The translations under genes were made by a program, and so were the position numbers. 6,990 nt of DNA from Alphaproteobacteria bacterium. GTDB taxonomy: Bacteria > Pseudomonadota > Alphaproteobacteria > UBA6615. Positions 1 to 6,941 of this stretch are shown one piece after another; the stretch's first letter is position 1; every line of letters begins with the position of its first letter. The DNA lies in contig JAURLR010000094.1 of assembly GCA_030831135.1 (NCBI GenBank), positions 1-6,990 of the forward strand, written 5' to 3'. The notes below the pieces were generated by a model, which worked only from the letters and a program-made list of their open reading frames with translations, had not been told where the DNA came from and searched no databases.

Positions 1-3000
1 CGACGCCGCCCATCCGTTTCGATGATGTGGTCATTGTCGATGGCACGCTGACCTACAGGACGCCCGACCAGACCGAGCGCGTCGAGGATATCGACGTGTC
101 GCTGGGTGCAGGCAGTCTGGTCGGCCCCTTCCGCGCCGAAGGTTCGCTTGCGGCCCGTGGTTTCGATATCGAGCTGACGGCAGCCGTTGGAGAGCTGGTC
201 GATGACAAGGCAACCCCGATCAATCTGCGTATTGCAACGGCGGGTGCCAAAATCGGCTATTCCGGCGTCTTTTCGGGTGCCACGGGAATGCCTCGTGTGT
301 CCGGTCAGGTCGAGGTGCGGGCCGACGATCTCTCTGCGATGGTCGCCAGTCTTACAAAAGCCGCTGCGCCGTCGGCCCTGAAAGGCAAGGCGCTGGAAAT
401 TGATGGCACGGTCACCGCAAGTCAGGATGCCGTAACGGTCAGTGACCTTGCATTGCGGCTCGGACAGGACTCCGCCACTGGTGCCATTGATGTCGCGCTG
501 GGCGACAATCCCGTCGCGAATGTTGTTCTCAACATGTCACAGCTCGACCTTGATCGCCTCCTGGCCGAGACGGCTTCGTCACCGGCCAAGGGGAGCGGAG
601 GGGCTTCGGATTCGAAACCGCGGGCGAATAACGCCGGCACAGCCGAACCTACATCGGGCGGATTTGCGATCCCGACAGCATTCTCCGCGAGTATCGAGAC
701 AAAAATCGACGCCCTCGTGTATCGCGAGGGTGTGATCCGTCAGGTGTTTTTCAACGCCGAAATGGCCGATGGCGTGGTGAATATCTCGCGGGCATCGGCC
801 CAATTGCCGGGTGGCTCATCGGCCTCGCTGGTCGGATTGGTGTCTGCGGCGGATGCCGGGCCGGAGTTCAACGGTCAGGCCGAACTGTCTTCGGACAATC
901 TGCGTTCCTTGCTGACCTGGGCCGGTGTGGATGTGGAAGCCGTGCCCGCCGAACGCCTGCGCAAGATGGCGGGTTCGGTCTCGGTTCTGGCCACGCCTGA
1001 AAATGTCACGCTCACGGATATCGATGTCAGCGTTGATGTCTCCCGTCTGCGGGGTGGAGTGGCGGTGGCCTTGCGCGAACGGCCCGGTTTCGGTGTCGGC
1101 CTGTCGCTCGACAAGCTGAATCTCGATGCCTATCTGCCGGCCGATTCTGTCACCTCGACCAGCGGTAGCGCGGGTGCATCATCTGGCGGGGCTGCACCGG
1201 CCGGTGCGAAGGACAACGCGCCTTCCGGGCTGGCGGCACTGAGTGCCTTCGATGCCATTCTGCAGTTGAAGGTCGGCGAGCTTGTCTACCGTGAACAGAA
1301 TATCCGGGGGGTTAATCTCGACAGCACCTTGCAGGCCGGAAAGCTCGACGTGCGGGATGCCTCGGTTGCGAACCTGGAAGGGGCCAAGGTTTCGGCAAAG
1401 GGTGAGGTGACCGGGCTCGACGGGACACCGGCTGCTGACCTGACCGTCAGCGTTGATGCGCCGAACGCCGACCGGCTGCTGGCGCTTGCCAATGTGTCCG
1501 CGCCAGCCCCCATTGGTCCGGGGAAACTCAACGGGACCTTCAAGGGAAATCTGGAAAACCTGGCGATTGACGCGACCGTGCAGGCGCTGGGCGCCAACCT
1601 GAAGGCGGTGGGAACTGTGGGGGCACTGGCCCAGCCGCCCCGCTATGACGTAACGCTCGATCTCTCGCATCCCGATGCATCGGCGTTTATGGCGCGTTTG
1701 ATGGGCGATGGCGCTGCGAAGGGTGTGAAAACGGGTGCGCTGGCCGCAGTCGTTGTGGCGAATGGCGACTTGAACGCAACCAGCCTGAACGCCGATATCG
1801 GTATTGGACCTGGAAAGATCCTGCTGAATGGCAAGCTGGCGAGCCTGGCATCGGGAAAGCCGACCGGTGCGCTGGCGCTCGATGTCAGCCATCCCGACAT
1901 GGTTGCCTTTGTGCGGACCTTTGCCAATGACTATCGACCCGCGCTGGCCGAGGCAGGGCCGTTCGTCCTGAAGGCGAATCTCGACTTGCAGCCTGATCTG
2001 GTGTCGTTGCCCAAGCTTGAGGGACGTGCAGGTCCGGTCAACTACAATGGCAACGCCCGGCTGGTTCTGGCTGGCGCGCGACCTGACCTGACGGCGGAGC
2101 TCAACACCAGTGAGATCATCGTCGACTGGTTCCTGCCGGTTCCTTCAAATCGTGCAGCTGCCAGCGGCAGGTCCGGCGCGGCGGCACCGTCGACTGGTAC
2201 TGCACCGTCGGGCAGTGGTGCAGCGCGCTGGTCTCGTGAGCCTCTCGACCTGTCTGCCCTGCAGACAGCCGACGCGGCAATCAAGTTGTCGGCCCCGGCC
2301 ATCACCTACACCAATATCCGCGTCGACCAGCCCCAGTTGGCAGTCACGGTCAAGAATGGGGTGCTCGACCTGAACCAGCTCTCGGGGCAGGCCTTTGGTG
2401 GTACCTTCGGCATGACAGCGCAGGTCGCAAATCGAGACGTGCCGACAGTGTCATATGCGCTCAACGTCAAAGGAGCCGATGCTGCCAAGTTTCTGGGCGG
2501 TTCGTCCAAGGGTGGCGACAAGGGTGTGATGTCAGCGCTCAACCTGCTGTTTCCGATTTCCAGCGTTCAGCTTGTGTCCGGCACGCTTGGGGCTGATCTG
2601 AATGTCTCCGCGCGCGGGCGCAGCGAGTTCGAGATGATTTCCAATCTGGGTGGCAAGGGTGCCGTGCAGTTCACCAACGCCGTGATTGATGGCGTGGATG
2701 TCTGCCGGATCAGCAACCAGCTCGACAATCTGAACGGGCTTGAGGGGTTTCTCGGGCTGGCTACGTCGGCTCAGGGTGGACAGACAAAGCTCGCCAGTTT
2801 CGATGGCCGGTTTGATATTGCCAATGGTATTGCGACCTTGCCCCAGCAGCAGATGAACCCGGATTGCGCGTCGGTTTCCTTTGCGGGAACGACAAACCTG
2901 CCGCAGTGGCTGGTGGATATCCAAGCGCGGGCGGCGTTTCCGGCACATCCGGAATTCCCCGGAATCGTTGTCGAACAGAAGGGCCCGCTGGACGCTCCCA

Positions 3001-3194
3001 ATACGCGTCTGGTGAATGTGAACCAGATCAACGAGTTCATCGCCAGCAAGGCCGTCGGGACGGCGCTGCACAAGTTCCTGCCCGGTGCCACCCAGCAGCA
3101 GCAGCCGAACGAAGGCGGGCAGGCCCCGGCCCCCAGCCAGGAGCCGGTCGATCAGTTCAAGAATCTTCTCGAGGGACTGATCAAGCGCCGTTAG
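1..3194 (+). CDS. AsmA-family envelope protein, C-terminal ~1063 residues (5' end outside window)
   Basis: The frame is open from position 3 with no stop before TAG at 3192-3194, so the N-terminus, including any membrane anchor, lies left of the window. Residues are numbered here from position 3. AsmA-like proteins are envelope proteins built of repeated beta-strand units and are linked to outer-membrane biogenesis and phospholipid transport between membranes. Visible features are a first module with G-TLTYR and a VEDIDVSLGAGSLVGPF stretch (about residues 3-53); related modules at about 227-280, 416-470 and 755-808, the first two sharing LVYRE and IR; and repeated strand signatures such as LDLSHPD (about 552) and LDVSHPD (about 626). 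Three low-complexity Ala/Gly/Ser/Pro linkers lie at about 190-220, 383-409 and 715-746. The C-terminal block (about 850-1035, with CRISNQLDNLNG and a PEFPGI segment) matches the conserved AsmA C-terminal region, followed by a Gln/Pro-rich tail. Only two cysteines occur, C901 and C955. Family assignment is firm; the exact substrate is unknown. Confidence 0.9.
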   Translation, partial: TPPIRFDDVVIVDGTLTYRTPDQTERVEDIDVSLGAGSLVGPFRAEGSLAARGFDIELTAAVGELVDDKATPINLRIATAGAKIGYSGVFSGATGMPRVSGQVEVRADDLSAMVASLTKAAAPSALKGKALEIDGTVTASQDAVTVSDLALRLGQDSATGAIDVALGDNPVANVVLNMSQLDLDRLLAETASSPAKGSGGASDSKPRANNAGTAEPTSGGFAIPTAFSASIETKIDALVYREGVIRQVFFNAEMADGVVNISRASAQLPGGSSASLVGLVSAADAGPEFNGQAELSSDNLRSLLTWAGVDVEAVPAERLRKMAGSVSVLATPENVTLTDIDVSVDVSRLRGGVAVALRERPGFGVGLSLDKLNLDAYLPADSVTSTSGSAGASSGGAAPAGAKDNAPSGLAALSAFDAILQLKVGELVYREQNIRGVNLDSTLQAGKLDVRDASVANLEGAKVSAKGEVTGLDGTPAADLTVSVDAPNADRLLALANVSAPAPIGPGKLNGTFKGNLENLAIDATVQALGANLKAVGTVGALAQPPRYDVTLDLSHPDASAFMARLMGDGAAKGVKTGALAAVVVANGDLNATSLNADIGIGPGKILLNGKLASLASGKPTGALALDVSHPDMVAFVRTFANDYRPALAEAGPFVLKANLDLQPDLVSLPKLEGRAGPVNYNGNARLVLAGARPDLTAELNTSEIIVDWFLPVPSNRAAASGRSGAAAPSTGTAPSGSGAARWSREPLDLSALQTADAAIKLSAPAITYTNIRVDQPQLAVTVKNGVLDLNQLSGQAFGGTFGMTAQVANRDVPTVSYALNVKGADAAKFLGGSSKGGDKGVMSALNLLFPISSVQLVSGTLGADLNVSARGRSEFEMISNLGGKGAVQFTNAVIDGVDVCRISNQLDNLNGLEGFLGLATSAQGGQTKLASFDGRFDIANGIATLPQQQMNPDCASVSFAGTTNLPQWLVDIQARAAFPAHPEFPGIVVEQKGPLDAPNTRLVNVNQINEFIASKAVGTALHKFLPGATQQQQPNEGGQAPAPSQEPVDQFKNLLEGLIKRR

Positions 3195-3210
3195 ATCATC
3201 CTCGAACGGC
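3187..3210. terminator. Weak inverted repeat between the convergent AsmA and RHH genes
   Basis: GCCGTT (3187-3192) is complementary to AACGGC (3205-3210), giving a 6-bp stem with a 12-base loop that spans the AsmA stop codon in the short convergent gap. No clear T-run follows on either strand. It could help terminate transcription from both sides, but the stem is short and a chance match is possible. Confidence 0.25.
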
Positions 3211-3215
3211 AGGTG

Positions 3216-3452
3216 CTACTTGCGCAGGTTTTCCAGAATGAAGACACGGATCGCGCTCGACAGGCTGCCGTCACGGGACTGATCGATTTCGGTGACCAGT
3301 TCGTTGACGGAAATCCGTCTTGCCTTTGCGATCTTGCGAAGATGATCCCAGAACACGTTTTCGAGCGAGACGCTGGTCCGATGGCCCGCAACAACAACCG
3401 AACGTTTCTTGTTCGCGGATTGATGGGGCAGGGTCTCGATGATGTTTTGCAT
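3216..3452 (-). CDS. Small ribbon-helix-helix domain protein (RHH_4-like)
   Basis: A 78-residue protein. After a short basic lead (NKKRSVVVAGH) it shows an RHH fold pattern: strand RTSVSLE (residues 25-31), a first helix around VFWDHLRKIAKARR (33-46), a second helix SVNELVTEIDQ (48-58), and a terminal amphipathic segment LSSAIRVFILENLR (64-77). This matches the small alphaproteobacterial RHH_4 family, whose members are presumed DNA-binding dimers; target genes are generally unknown. The chosen ATG at 3450-3452 shares one base with the fumC stop (TGATG), which fits translational coupling. A longer in-frame start at 3488 lies inside fumC and is less likely. A role as regulator of fumC or of itself is inference from position only. 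Confidence 0.85.
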   Translation of the reverse strand: MQNIIETLPHQSANKKRSVVVAGHRTSVSLENVFWDHLRKIAKARRISVNELVTEIDQSRDGSLSSAIRVFILENLRK

Positions 3453-4846
3453 CAGGCAGGCTCGATCATGTTCTCCGGTTTGACCCATTCATCATACTGC
3501 TCGCTGGTGAGCAGCCCCAAGTCAATTGCGGCCTCTTTTAGGGTACTCCCGTCTGCAAATGCCTTTTTTGCGACTTTTGCAGCGTTGTCGTAGCCGATAT
3601 GGGGGTTCAGCGCGGTCACGAGCATGAGGGATTGCGCCATCAACTCGGCGATCCGTTCGCGGTTCGCTTCGATCCCGTCGACGCAGCGATCGGTGAAGCT
3701 GCGGCAGGCATCGCCGAGCAATCCGGCCGAGCGCAGCACGTTGAAAATGATCACCGGCTTGAAAACATTCAGCTCAAAATGACCATTGCTGCCTGCGATC
3801 GTGACGGCCATATGGTTGCCCATGACTTCGGCGGCGACCATGGTCAGGGCCTCGCACTGGGTCGGGTTCACCTTGCCCGGCATGATCGAGGATCCCGGTT
3901 CGTTGGCAGGCAGGTTCAACTCGCCGATGCCACTGCGCGGACCCGAGCCGAGGAAGCGCACATCATTGGCGATCTTCATGGCGGCGACTGCGCCCACATT
4001 GAGCGCACCTGACGCCGCCACCATCGCATCATGGGCGGCCAGTCCGGCAAACTTGTTGGGCATCGTCTCAAAGGGCTTGCCGGTGATTTCGGCAACTTCC
4101 CTGGCAAACTGTTCGGCAAATCCCTTGGGCGTATTCAGGCCGGTGCCGACTGCGGTGCCGCCCTGGGCGAGTTGCAACAGATCGGGCATGGCGCGCTGGA
4201 TGCCGGCGATGACCCCGCCCATCTGGGCGGTGTAGCCGGAAAACTCCTGACCCAGGGTCAGCGGCGTGGCGTCCTGGGTATGGGTGCGTCCGATCTTGAT
4301 GATGTCGGAAAATTCCTTCGATTTTTTCTCCAGCGCATCCTTCAGGTGATTGAGCGAAGGAATAAGACGATCTTCGAATTCGATCGCTGCCGCGATATGC
4401 ATGGCGGCCGGGAAGGTGTCGTTCGAAGACTGGCTGCGATTGACGTGGTCATTGGGGTGCACCGGGGACTTGTCGCCGGGCTTGCCGCCAAGGATTTCAT
4501 TGGCGCGGTTCGCAATGACCTCGTTCGCGTTCATGTTCGACTGGGTACCCGAACCGGTTTGCCAGACGACGAGCGGGAAGTTGTCGTCGAGCTTGCCGTC
4601 AATCACTTCCTGCGCGGCCGCGACGATGGCATTGGCGACTTCGGCTTCGAGCTGACCCAGCGCCAGATTGGCTTTAGCTGCTGCCTGTTTCTGTATGGCG
4701 AGCGCGCGGATAAGTGCGGTCGGCATGCGGTCATTGCCGATCGGGAAGTTCTCGATGCTGCGCTGGGTCTGGGCTCCCCAATACTTGTCGGCCGGAACTT
4801 CGACCTCGCCCATGGTGTCGGATTCGATACGGGTATTGTTTGTCAT
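3452..4846 (-). CDS. fumC: Class II fumarate hydratase (fumarase C)
   Basis: Catalyses reversible hydration of fumarate to L-malate in the TCA cycle; the family is iron-independent, cytoplasmic and homotetrameric. The 464-residue length is normal. Fumarase/aspartase signatures are all present: [10 protein letters not shown] (97-106), NRSQSSND (136-143), [10 protein letters not shown] (186-195) and [11 protein letters not shown] (318-328). By alignment with E. coli FumC, the catalytic residues correspond to H189 and S319, with K325 and N327 binding substrate. Aspartase and argininosuccinate lyase share the fold, but the pattern here fits fumarase best. The ATG at 4844-4846 is preferred over an in-frame GTG just upstream because GGAG (complement of 4853-4856) then sits 6 bases away. 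A candidate promoter lies at 4870-4897. The stop overlaps the next gene's ATG by one base. Nothing in it looks damaged. Confidence 0.97.
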   Translation of the reverse strand: MTNNTRIESDTMGEVEVPADKYWGAQTQRSIENFPIGNDRMPTALIRALAIQKQAAAKANLALGQLEAEVANAIVAAAQEVIDGKLDDNFPLVVWQTGSGTQSNMNANEVIANRANEILGGKPGDKSPVHPNDHVNRSQSSNDTFPAAMHIAAAIEFEDRLIPSLNHLKDALEKKSKEFSDIIKIGRTHTQDATPLTLGQEFSGYTAQMGGVIAGIQRAMPDLLQLAQGGTAVGTGLNTPKGFAEQFAREVAEITGKPFETMPNKFAGLAAHDAMVAASGALNVGAVAAMKIANDVRFLGSGPRSGIGELNLPANEPGSSIMPGKVNPTQCEALTMVAAEVMGNHMAVTIAGSNGHFELNVFKPVIIFNVLRSAGLLGDACRSFTDRCVDGIEANRERIAELMAQSLMLVTALNPHIGYDNAAKVAKKAFADGSTLKEAAIDLGLLTSEQYDEWVKPENMIEPA

Positions 4847-4852
4847 CACATT

Positions 4853-4856
4853 CTCC
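4853..4856 (-). promoter_or_regulatory. Ribosome-binding site of fumC
   Basis: GGAG on the minus strand lies 6 bases before the ATG at 4846-4844. The alternative GTG at 4849-4847 would leave only 3 bases. The spacing decides the start chosen for fumC. Confidence 0.6.
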
Positions 4857-4869
4857 AGTTTGCGCGCGC

Positions 4870-4897
4870 ATTATCCTCGCCGCCACGCAGAGGTAAA
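4870..4897 (-). promoter_or_regulatory. Candidate sigma70-type promoter for fumC
   Basis: Read on the minus strand, TTTACC (4897-4892) and GATAAT (4875-4870) are separated by 16 bases. The -10 hexamer matches the consensus at 5 of 6 positions and the -35 at 4 of 6. A start near 4863 would give a leader of about 17 bases containing the GGAG ribosome-binding site. It lies in the 107-base gap between tfoX and fumC, the only sizeable gap upstream of fumC. Found by eye. Confidence 0.4.
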
Positions 4898-4953
4898 GGC
4901 CAATCCGATCAAAGATGTCGTTCCATGCCGGGGCCTGATGTCGCGGGGATGGT

Positions 4954-5310
4954 TTATCTCTTTTTGGCGGGCTTTGCTGCCTTTGCCCGATTTGCAGCGG
5001 CGAGCGCCATATGGGCCCAAGGGCGAAATTCGTCGGCATTCTCGCCTGCGTCATCGGGCACCGTGACATAGGACATTTCGACCAGTTTCCTGGCCTTCTC
5101 GTACATGAACGGCTCTGCGCCGGCTTCGAGAAAGCTCGCCCGGGTCGTGTCATCGACCTTGAGGAACAGTACGGCCTCGGCGATCAGTCCGAACATCACG
5201 CCGTCGCAGAAAATGCCATAGCCGCCAAACATGCGGCGCAGACGGACTGATGACTCAAAGGGCTCGCCAATTTGCACGAGAACATCGAGGGTAAATTCAG
5301 CAAACCCCAT
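4954..5310 (-). CDS. TfoX/Sxy N-terminal-domain protein
   Basis: A 118-residue protein consisting almost entirely of one TfoX_N domain. Visible motifs are RRMFGGYGIF (residues 25-34), MFGLIAE (39-45), LFLKVDD (48-54), PFMYE (67-71) and SYVTVPDD (80-87), followed by a W/A-rich helix and an Ala/Lys-rich basic tail (about 104-118). In gammaproteobacteria TfoX/Sxy activates competence genes together with CRP. Short stand-alone N-domain versions are common in alphaproteobacteria and have no firmly assigned role, so competence should not be assumed. It starts only 15 bases after the stop of the upstream HEPN-like gene, so the two may be co-transcribed. No good Shine-Dalgarno sits at the usual distance (a GAGG lies about 13 bases upstream). 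GC content matches the chromosome, unlike its upstream neighbour. Confidence 0.87.
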   Translation of the reverse strand: MGFAEFTLDVLVQIGEPFESSVRLRRMFGGYGIFCDGVMFGLIAEAVLFLKVDDTTRASFLEAGAEPFMYEKARKLVEMSYVTVPDDAGENADEFRPWAHMALAAANRAKAAKPAKKR

Positions 5311-5325
5311 CGCCTAGCGCTTGCC

Positions 5326-6147
5326 TCAACTTTGCATGTCAGTTTCTTGACCCTGAAAATTATGCGGCTCTATTCCCTGACTGACTAAGAAGGCGACTGC
5401 GGACTCCAGATATGGCTTTGTTATCAAGGATTGACTGAAGCAGATATCTCGTAATTCGTAGGCCGATAAATCGATTACCTCGCGGGCGCCAAATATTCTC
5501 TCGCGGTTTTCAAACTTAGCAATAATTTTGCCACCCTCTTTGGAGGTAATAGGTTCGGTTGAAGTGTGAGACGACAGGGATATTGGCGCTTCATTCTTAC
5601 GGTCAAATATGACGTCTACGGCATACCAACTCAGCACAAAACCATCTGTTCTATTAAAGTCTGCTTGGGACACAATCCCTCGACGGTGAGTGAGGCAGTT
5701 TCGAGCTTTTGCGAGTGATATTAAGTGTCTCTCCGCGTCAGATTCTACCAAGAAGTGTTCTTTCAGAAGCCTGAGCTTTTTCTCTATCCCAGCTTGAGTG
5801 CAACTCAGCGCTAAAGTTGTCGATTTAACATCGGGTTTTGTTGTGTTGTGAGCAAGAAGACAGGCGTCAAAAATCGCATCTAAGAAAAGTGCGAATGTTT
5901 CTTCCAACTCTCGAAGCCCATTTCCGACAACCCAATGCCGAAAGTGCTCCTTAAACTCGTCTAGTTCAGACGCATCGGGCTCTCGGGGTAAAAAACCATA
6001 ATCAATAACTGAGGGCAGATTAAACTGCGCGAACTCGGAATTATTGGCTGCGTTTACACCGAACCCCATAAATACAAAGGCTCGTCGAATTCCGACGTTA
6101 GCTTTCTCTCTTACTCTGTCTAAATCTATAGTGATCGCGTTCGTCAA
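5326..6147 (-). CDS. Unknown protein with HEPN-like R-x4-H motif; probably acquired
   Basis: No family recognised with certainty; about 273 residues from a TTG start. A helical stretch, GNGLRELEETFALFLDAIF (about residues 75-93), is followed by IEKKLRLLKEHF (about 121-132) and then LAKARNCLTHRRGIV, in which R149, N150 and H154 form the R-N-x3-H arrangement (R-x4-H) typical of HEPN domains, many of which are ribonucleases. The C-terminal part looks mixed strand/helix. No signal peptide or membrane segment is evident. Base composition is clearly different: four 60-base rows hold 107 G/C of 240 (about 45%), against about 68-72% in rows of neighbouring genes, and AT-rich codons such as TTA, ATA and AGA are used. 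The start is uncertain: the TTG at 6145-6147 lies 16 bases after the sspB stop, the first ATG is at 6067-6069, and neither has a clear ribosome-binding site. The coding-like sequence upstream of the ATG favours TTG. A nuclease or defence role is inference. Confidence 0.72.
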   Translation of the reverse strand: MTNAITIDLDRVREKANVGIRRAFVFMGFGVNAANNSEFAQFNLPSVIDYGFLPREPDASELDEFKEHFRHWVVGNGLRELEETFALFLDAIFDACLLAHNTTKPDVKSTTLALSCTQAGIEKKLRLLKEHFLVESDAERHLISLAKARNCLTHRRGIVSQADFNRTDGFVLSWYAVDVIFDRKNEAPISLSSHTSTEPITSKEGGKIIAKFENRERIFGAREVIDLSAYELRDICFSQSLITKPYLESAVAFLVSQGIEPHNFQGQETDMQS

Positions 6148-6163
6148 ATCGGTCGCGCTGTAG

Positions 6164-6682
6164 CTACTTCTTGCGGAACTGATCGAGGCTGACGACTTCT
6201 GCTCCGTCCGCCGTGCCGTCCTCATTCGCGGTCGTCTCGTCAGCCAGGGATTCGGTTTCGATCGTTTCCGAGACCGGAACCAGATCACCCTCCGGGCGAA
6301 TTGTCGGAACACTGATCTTGCCATCGGACTCGACCGTGAACTGCAGCCCGAATTTCACAGACGGATCCACAAAGCCCGACAATGCCGCGAACGGGATCAC
6401 GAGATCGGCAGGCCGGTTCTTGAAGCTCAAGGTGACGGTGAACTTTTCGTCTTCAATGGTCAGGTCCCAGTATTGGTGCTGGAGGACGATGGTCATCTCC
6501 TCGGGATACTGGTCATGCAGGTAATCGGGGATCGACACGCCCGGCGCGGTGGTGCGGAAGGTCAGGTAGAAATGGTGGTCCCCCGGCAGGCCCTTGTCGA
6601 GCGCGTGCTGCAGGGCCTTGCGGACAACGCCGCGCAGGGCGTCTTCCACCATCTTGTCGTATTTCATCAGATCATCTGTCAT
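6164..6682 (-). CDS. sspB: SspB, adaptor delivering ssrA-tagged proteins to ClpXP
   Basis: A 172-residue cytoplasmic adaptor of the alphaproteobacterial SspB type, which binds the ssrA tag on rescued proteins and tethers them to ClpX for degradation. The conserved body begins MTDDLMKYDKMVEDALRGVV, with HHFYLTFRTTAPGV (residues 36-49), PEEMTIVLQHQYWDL (60-74), VIPFAALSGFVDPSVKF (95-111) and GLQF. An acidic flexible linker follows (about 138-162, rich in E, T, D). The C-terminal VVSLDQFRKK (163-172) corresponds to the short ClpX-binding tail of the family. The ATG at 6680-6682 is chosen because family similarity begins there; the frame stays open back to a TTG at 6781, but that stretch shows no resemblance to the family. 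There is no clear Shine-Dalgarno before the ATG. It lies directly downstream of the ssrA coding piece, a functional partner. Confidence 0.92.
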   Translation of the reverse strand: MTDDLMKYDKMVEDALRGVVRKALQHALDKGLPGDHHFYLTFRTTAPGVSIPDYLHDQYPEEMTIVLQHQYWDLTIEDEKFTVTLSFKNRPADLVIPFAALSGFVDPSVKFGLQFTVESDGKISVPTIRPEGDLVPVSETIETESLADETTANEDGTADGAEVVSLDQFRKK

Positions 6683-6691
6683 GGCATCGCG

Positions 6692-6720
6692 ATGGAAGCG
6701 CGCTGGGGCACGTGGGTCAA
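6692..6720 (-). promoter_or_regulatory. Weak candidate promoter for sspB
   Basis: On the minus strand TTGACC (6720-6715, 5 of 6 consensus) is followed after 17 bases by TTCCAT (6697-6692, only 3 of 6). A start about 7 bases further on would fall a few bases before the sspB ATG and give an almost leaderless message, in keeping with the missing ribosome-binding site. The -10 match is poor, so this is tentative. Confidence 0.22.
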
Positions 6721-6803
6721 CGGGGATCGGTGAAAAAGCTGGGTACAGTTTCAGGCAGGCGGGCGATTCGTGAAAACGCAATCGGCAGTACGGGGACCGC
6801 CAG

Positions 6804-6842
6804 AGAAATAAAGTGGGGGGCTTCTGTTGCCCGGTGCCCCCC
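6804..6842 (-). terminator. Rho-independent terminator at the end of ssrA
   Basis: On the minus strand GGGGGGC (6842-6836) pairs perfectly with GCCCCCC (6821-6815) around a 14-base loop, followed by ACTTTATTTCTC. The 7-bp all-GC stem plus T-rich tail is a convincing intrinsic terminator. It falls 22 bases after the tag stop codon and marks the 3' end of the permuted tmRNA gene; the stem may remain in the mature coding piece. Confidence 0.8.
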
Positions 6843-6864
6843 GAACCGCGCTTATCTCTGCGTG

Positions 6865-6903
6865 TTAGGCAGCTACAGCGAAGGTTTCAACATTGTCGTT
6901 GGC
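6865..6903 (-). other. tmRNA tag reading frame (ANDNVETFAVAA, stop TAA)
   Basis: Twelve codons read A-N-D-N-V-E-T-F-A-V-A-A followed by TAA. The resume codon is GCC at 6903-6901 and the stop is at 6867-6865. With the alanine carried by tmRNA the added tag is 13 residues. The ANDN start and AVAA end match the alphaproteobacterial tag style (for example Caulobacter ANDNFAEEFAVAA), with one fewer residue in the middle. The C-terminal A-A is the ClpX-recognised degron, and the N-terminal part is the region SspB contacts in the alphaproteobacterial system. Confidence 0.95.
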
Positions 6904-6913
6904 ACCTATGAAT

Positions 6914-6941
6914 ATGGCCCGATGACGGTGGTACCATACCG
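6914..6941 (-). other. Likely PK1 pseudoknot of tmRNA
   Basis: On the minus strand CGGT (6941-6938) pairs with ACCG (6929-6926), and ATGG in that loop (6937-6934) pairs with CCAT (6917-6914), making an H-type pseudoknot that ends 10 bases before the resume codon. This is where PK1 sits in tmRNAs. The pairings were found by eye and not folded. Confidence 0.6.

Noticed and set aside
1179..1892. 237-codon minus-strand open frame inside the AsmA gene
   Set aside because: Antisense shadow of a well-supported coding frame; composition rich in R, H and Q with no domain pattern.
3091..3108. CAG repeat run in the AsmA gene
   Set aside because: Only four CAG units encoding a short Gln run in the C-terminal tail; ordinary low-complexity coding sequence.
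4031..5071. 346-codon plus-strand open frame across fumC and the tfoX end
   Set aside because: It is antisense to the clearly real fumC and tfoX genes; the long opening is explained by high GC and fumC codon bias, and its translation resembles no family.
5311..6166. Flanking direct repeats or inverted ends that would mark the low-GC gene as a mobile element
   Set aside because: The junctions at 5311-5325 and 6148-6166 share only a few scattered bases (TAGC, CTTGC); no convincing target duplication, inverted ends, integrase or transposase is present.
6165..6324. N-terminal extension of the HEPN-like protein into sspB
   Set aside because: The 53 residues are very Arg/Ser-rich, come from another frame of the sspB 3' end, and have the GC content of sspB rather than of the acquired gene.
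6683..6781. N-terminal extension of sspB to a TTG at 6781
   Set aside because: SspB family similarity starts at the ATG at 6682; the extension is Pro/Arg/His-rich and lies in the ssrA-sspB gap.
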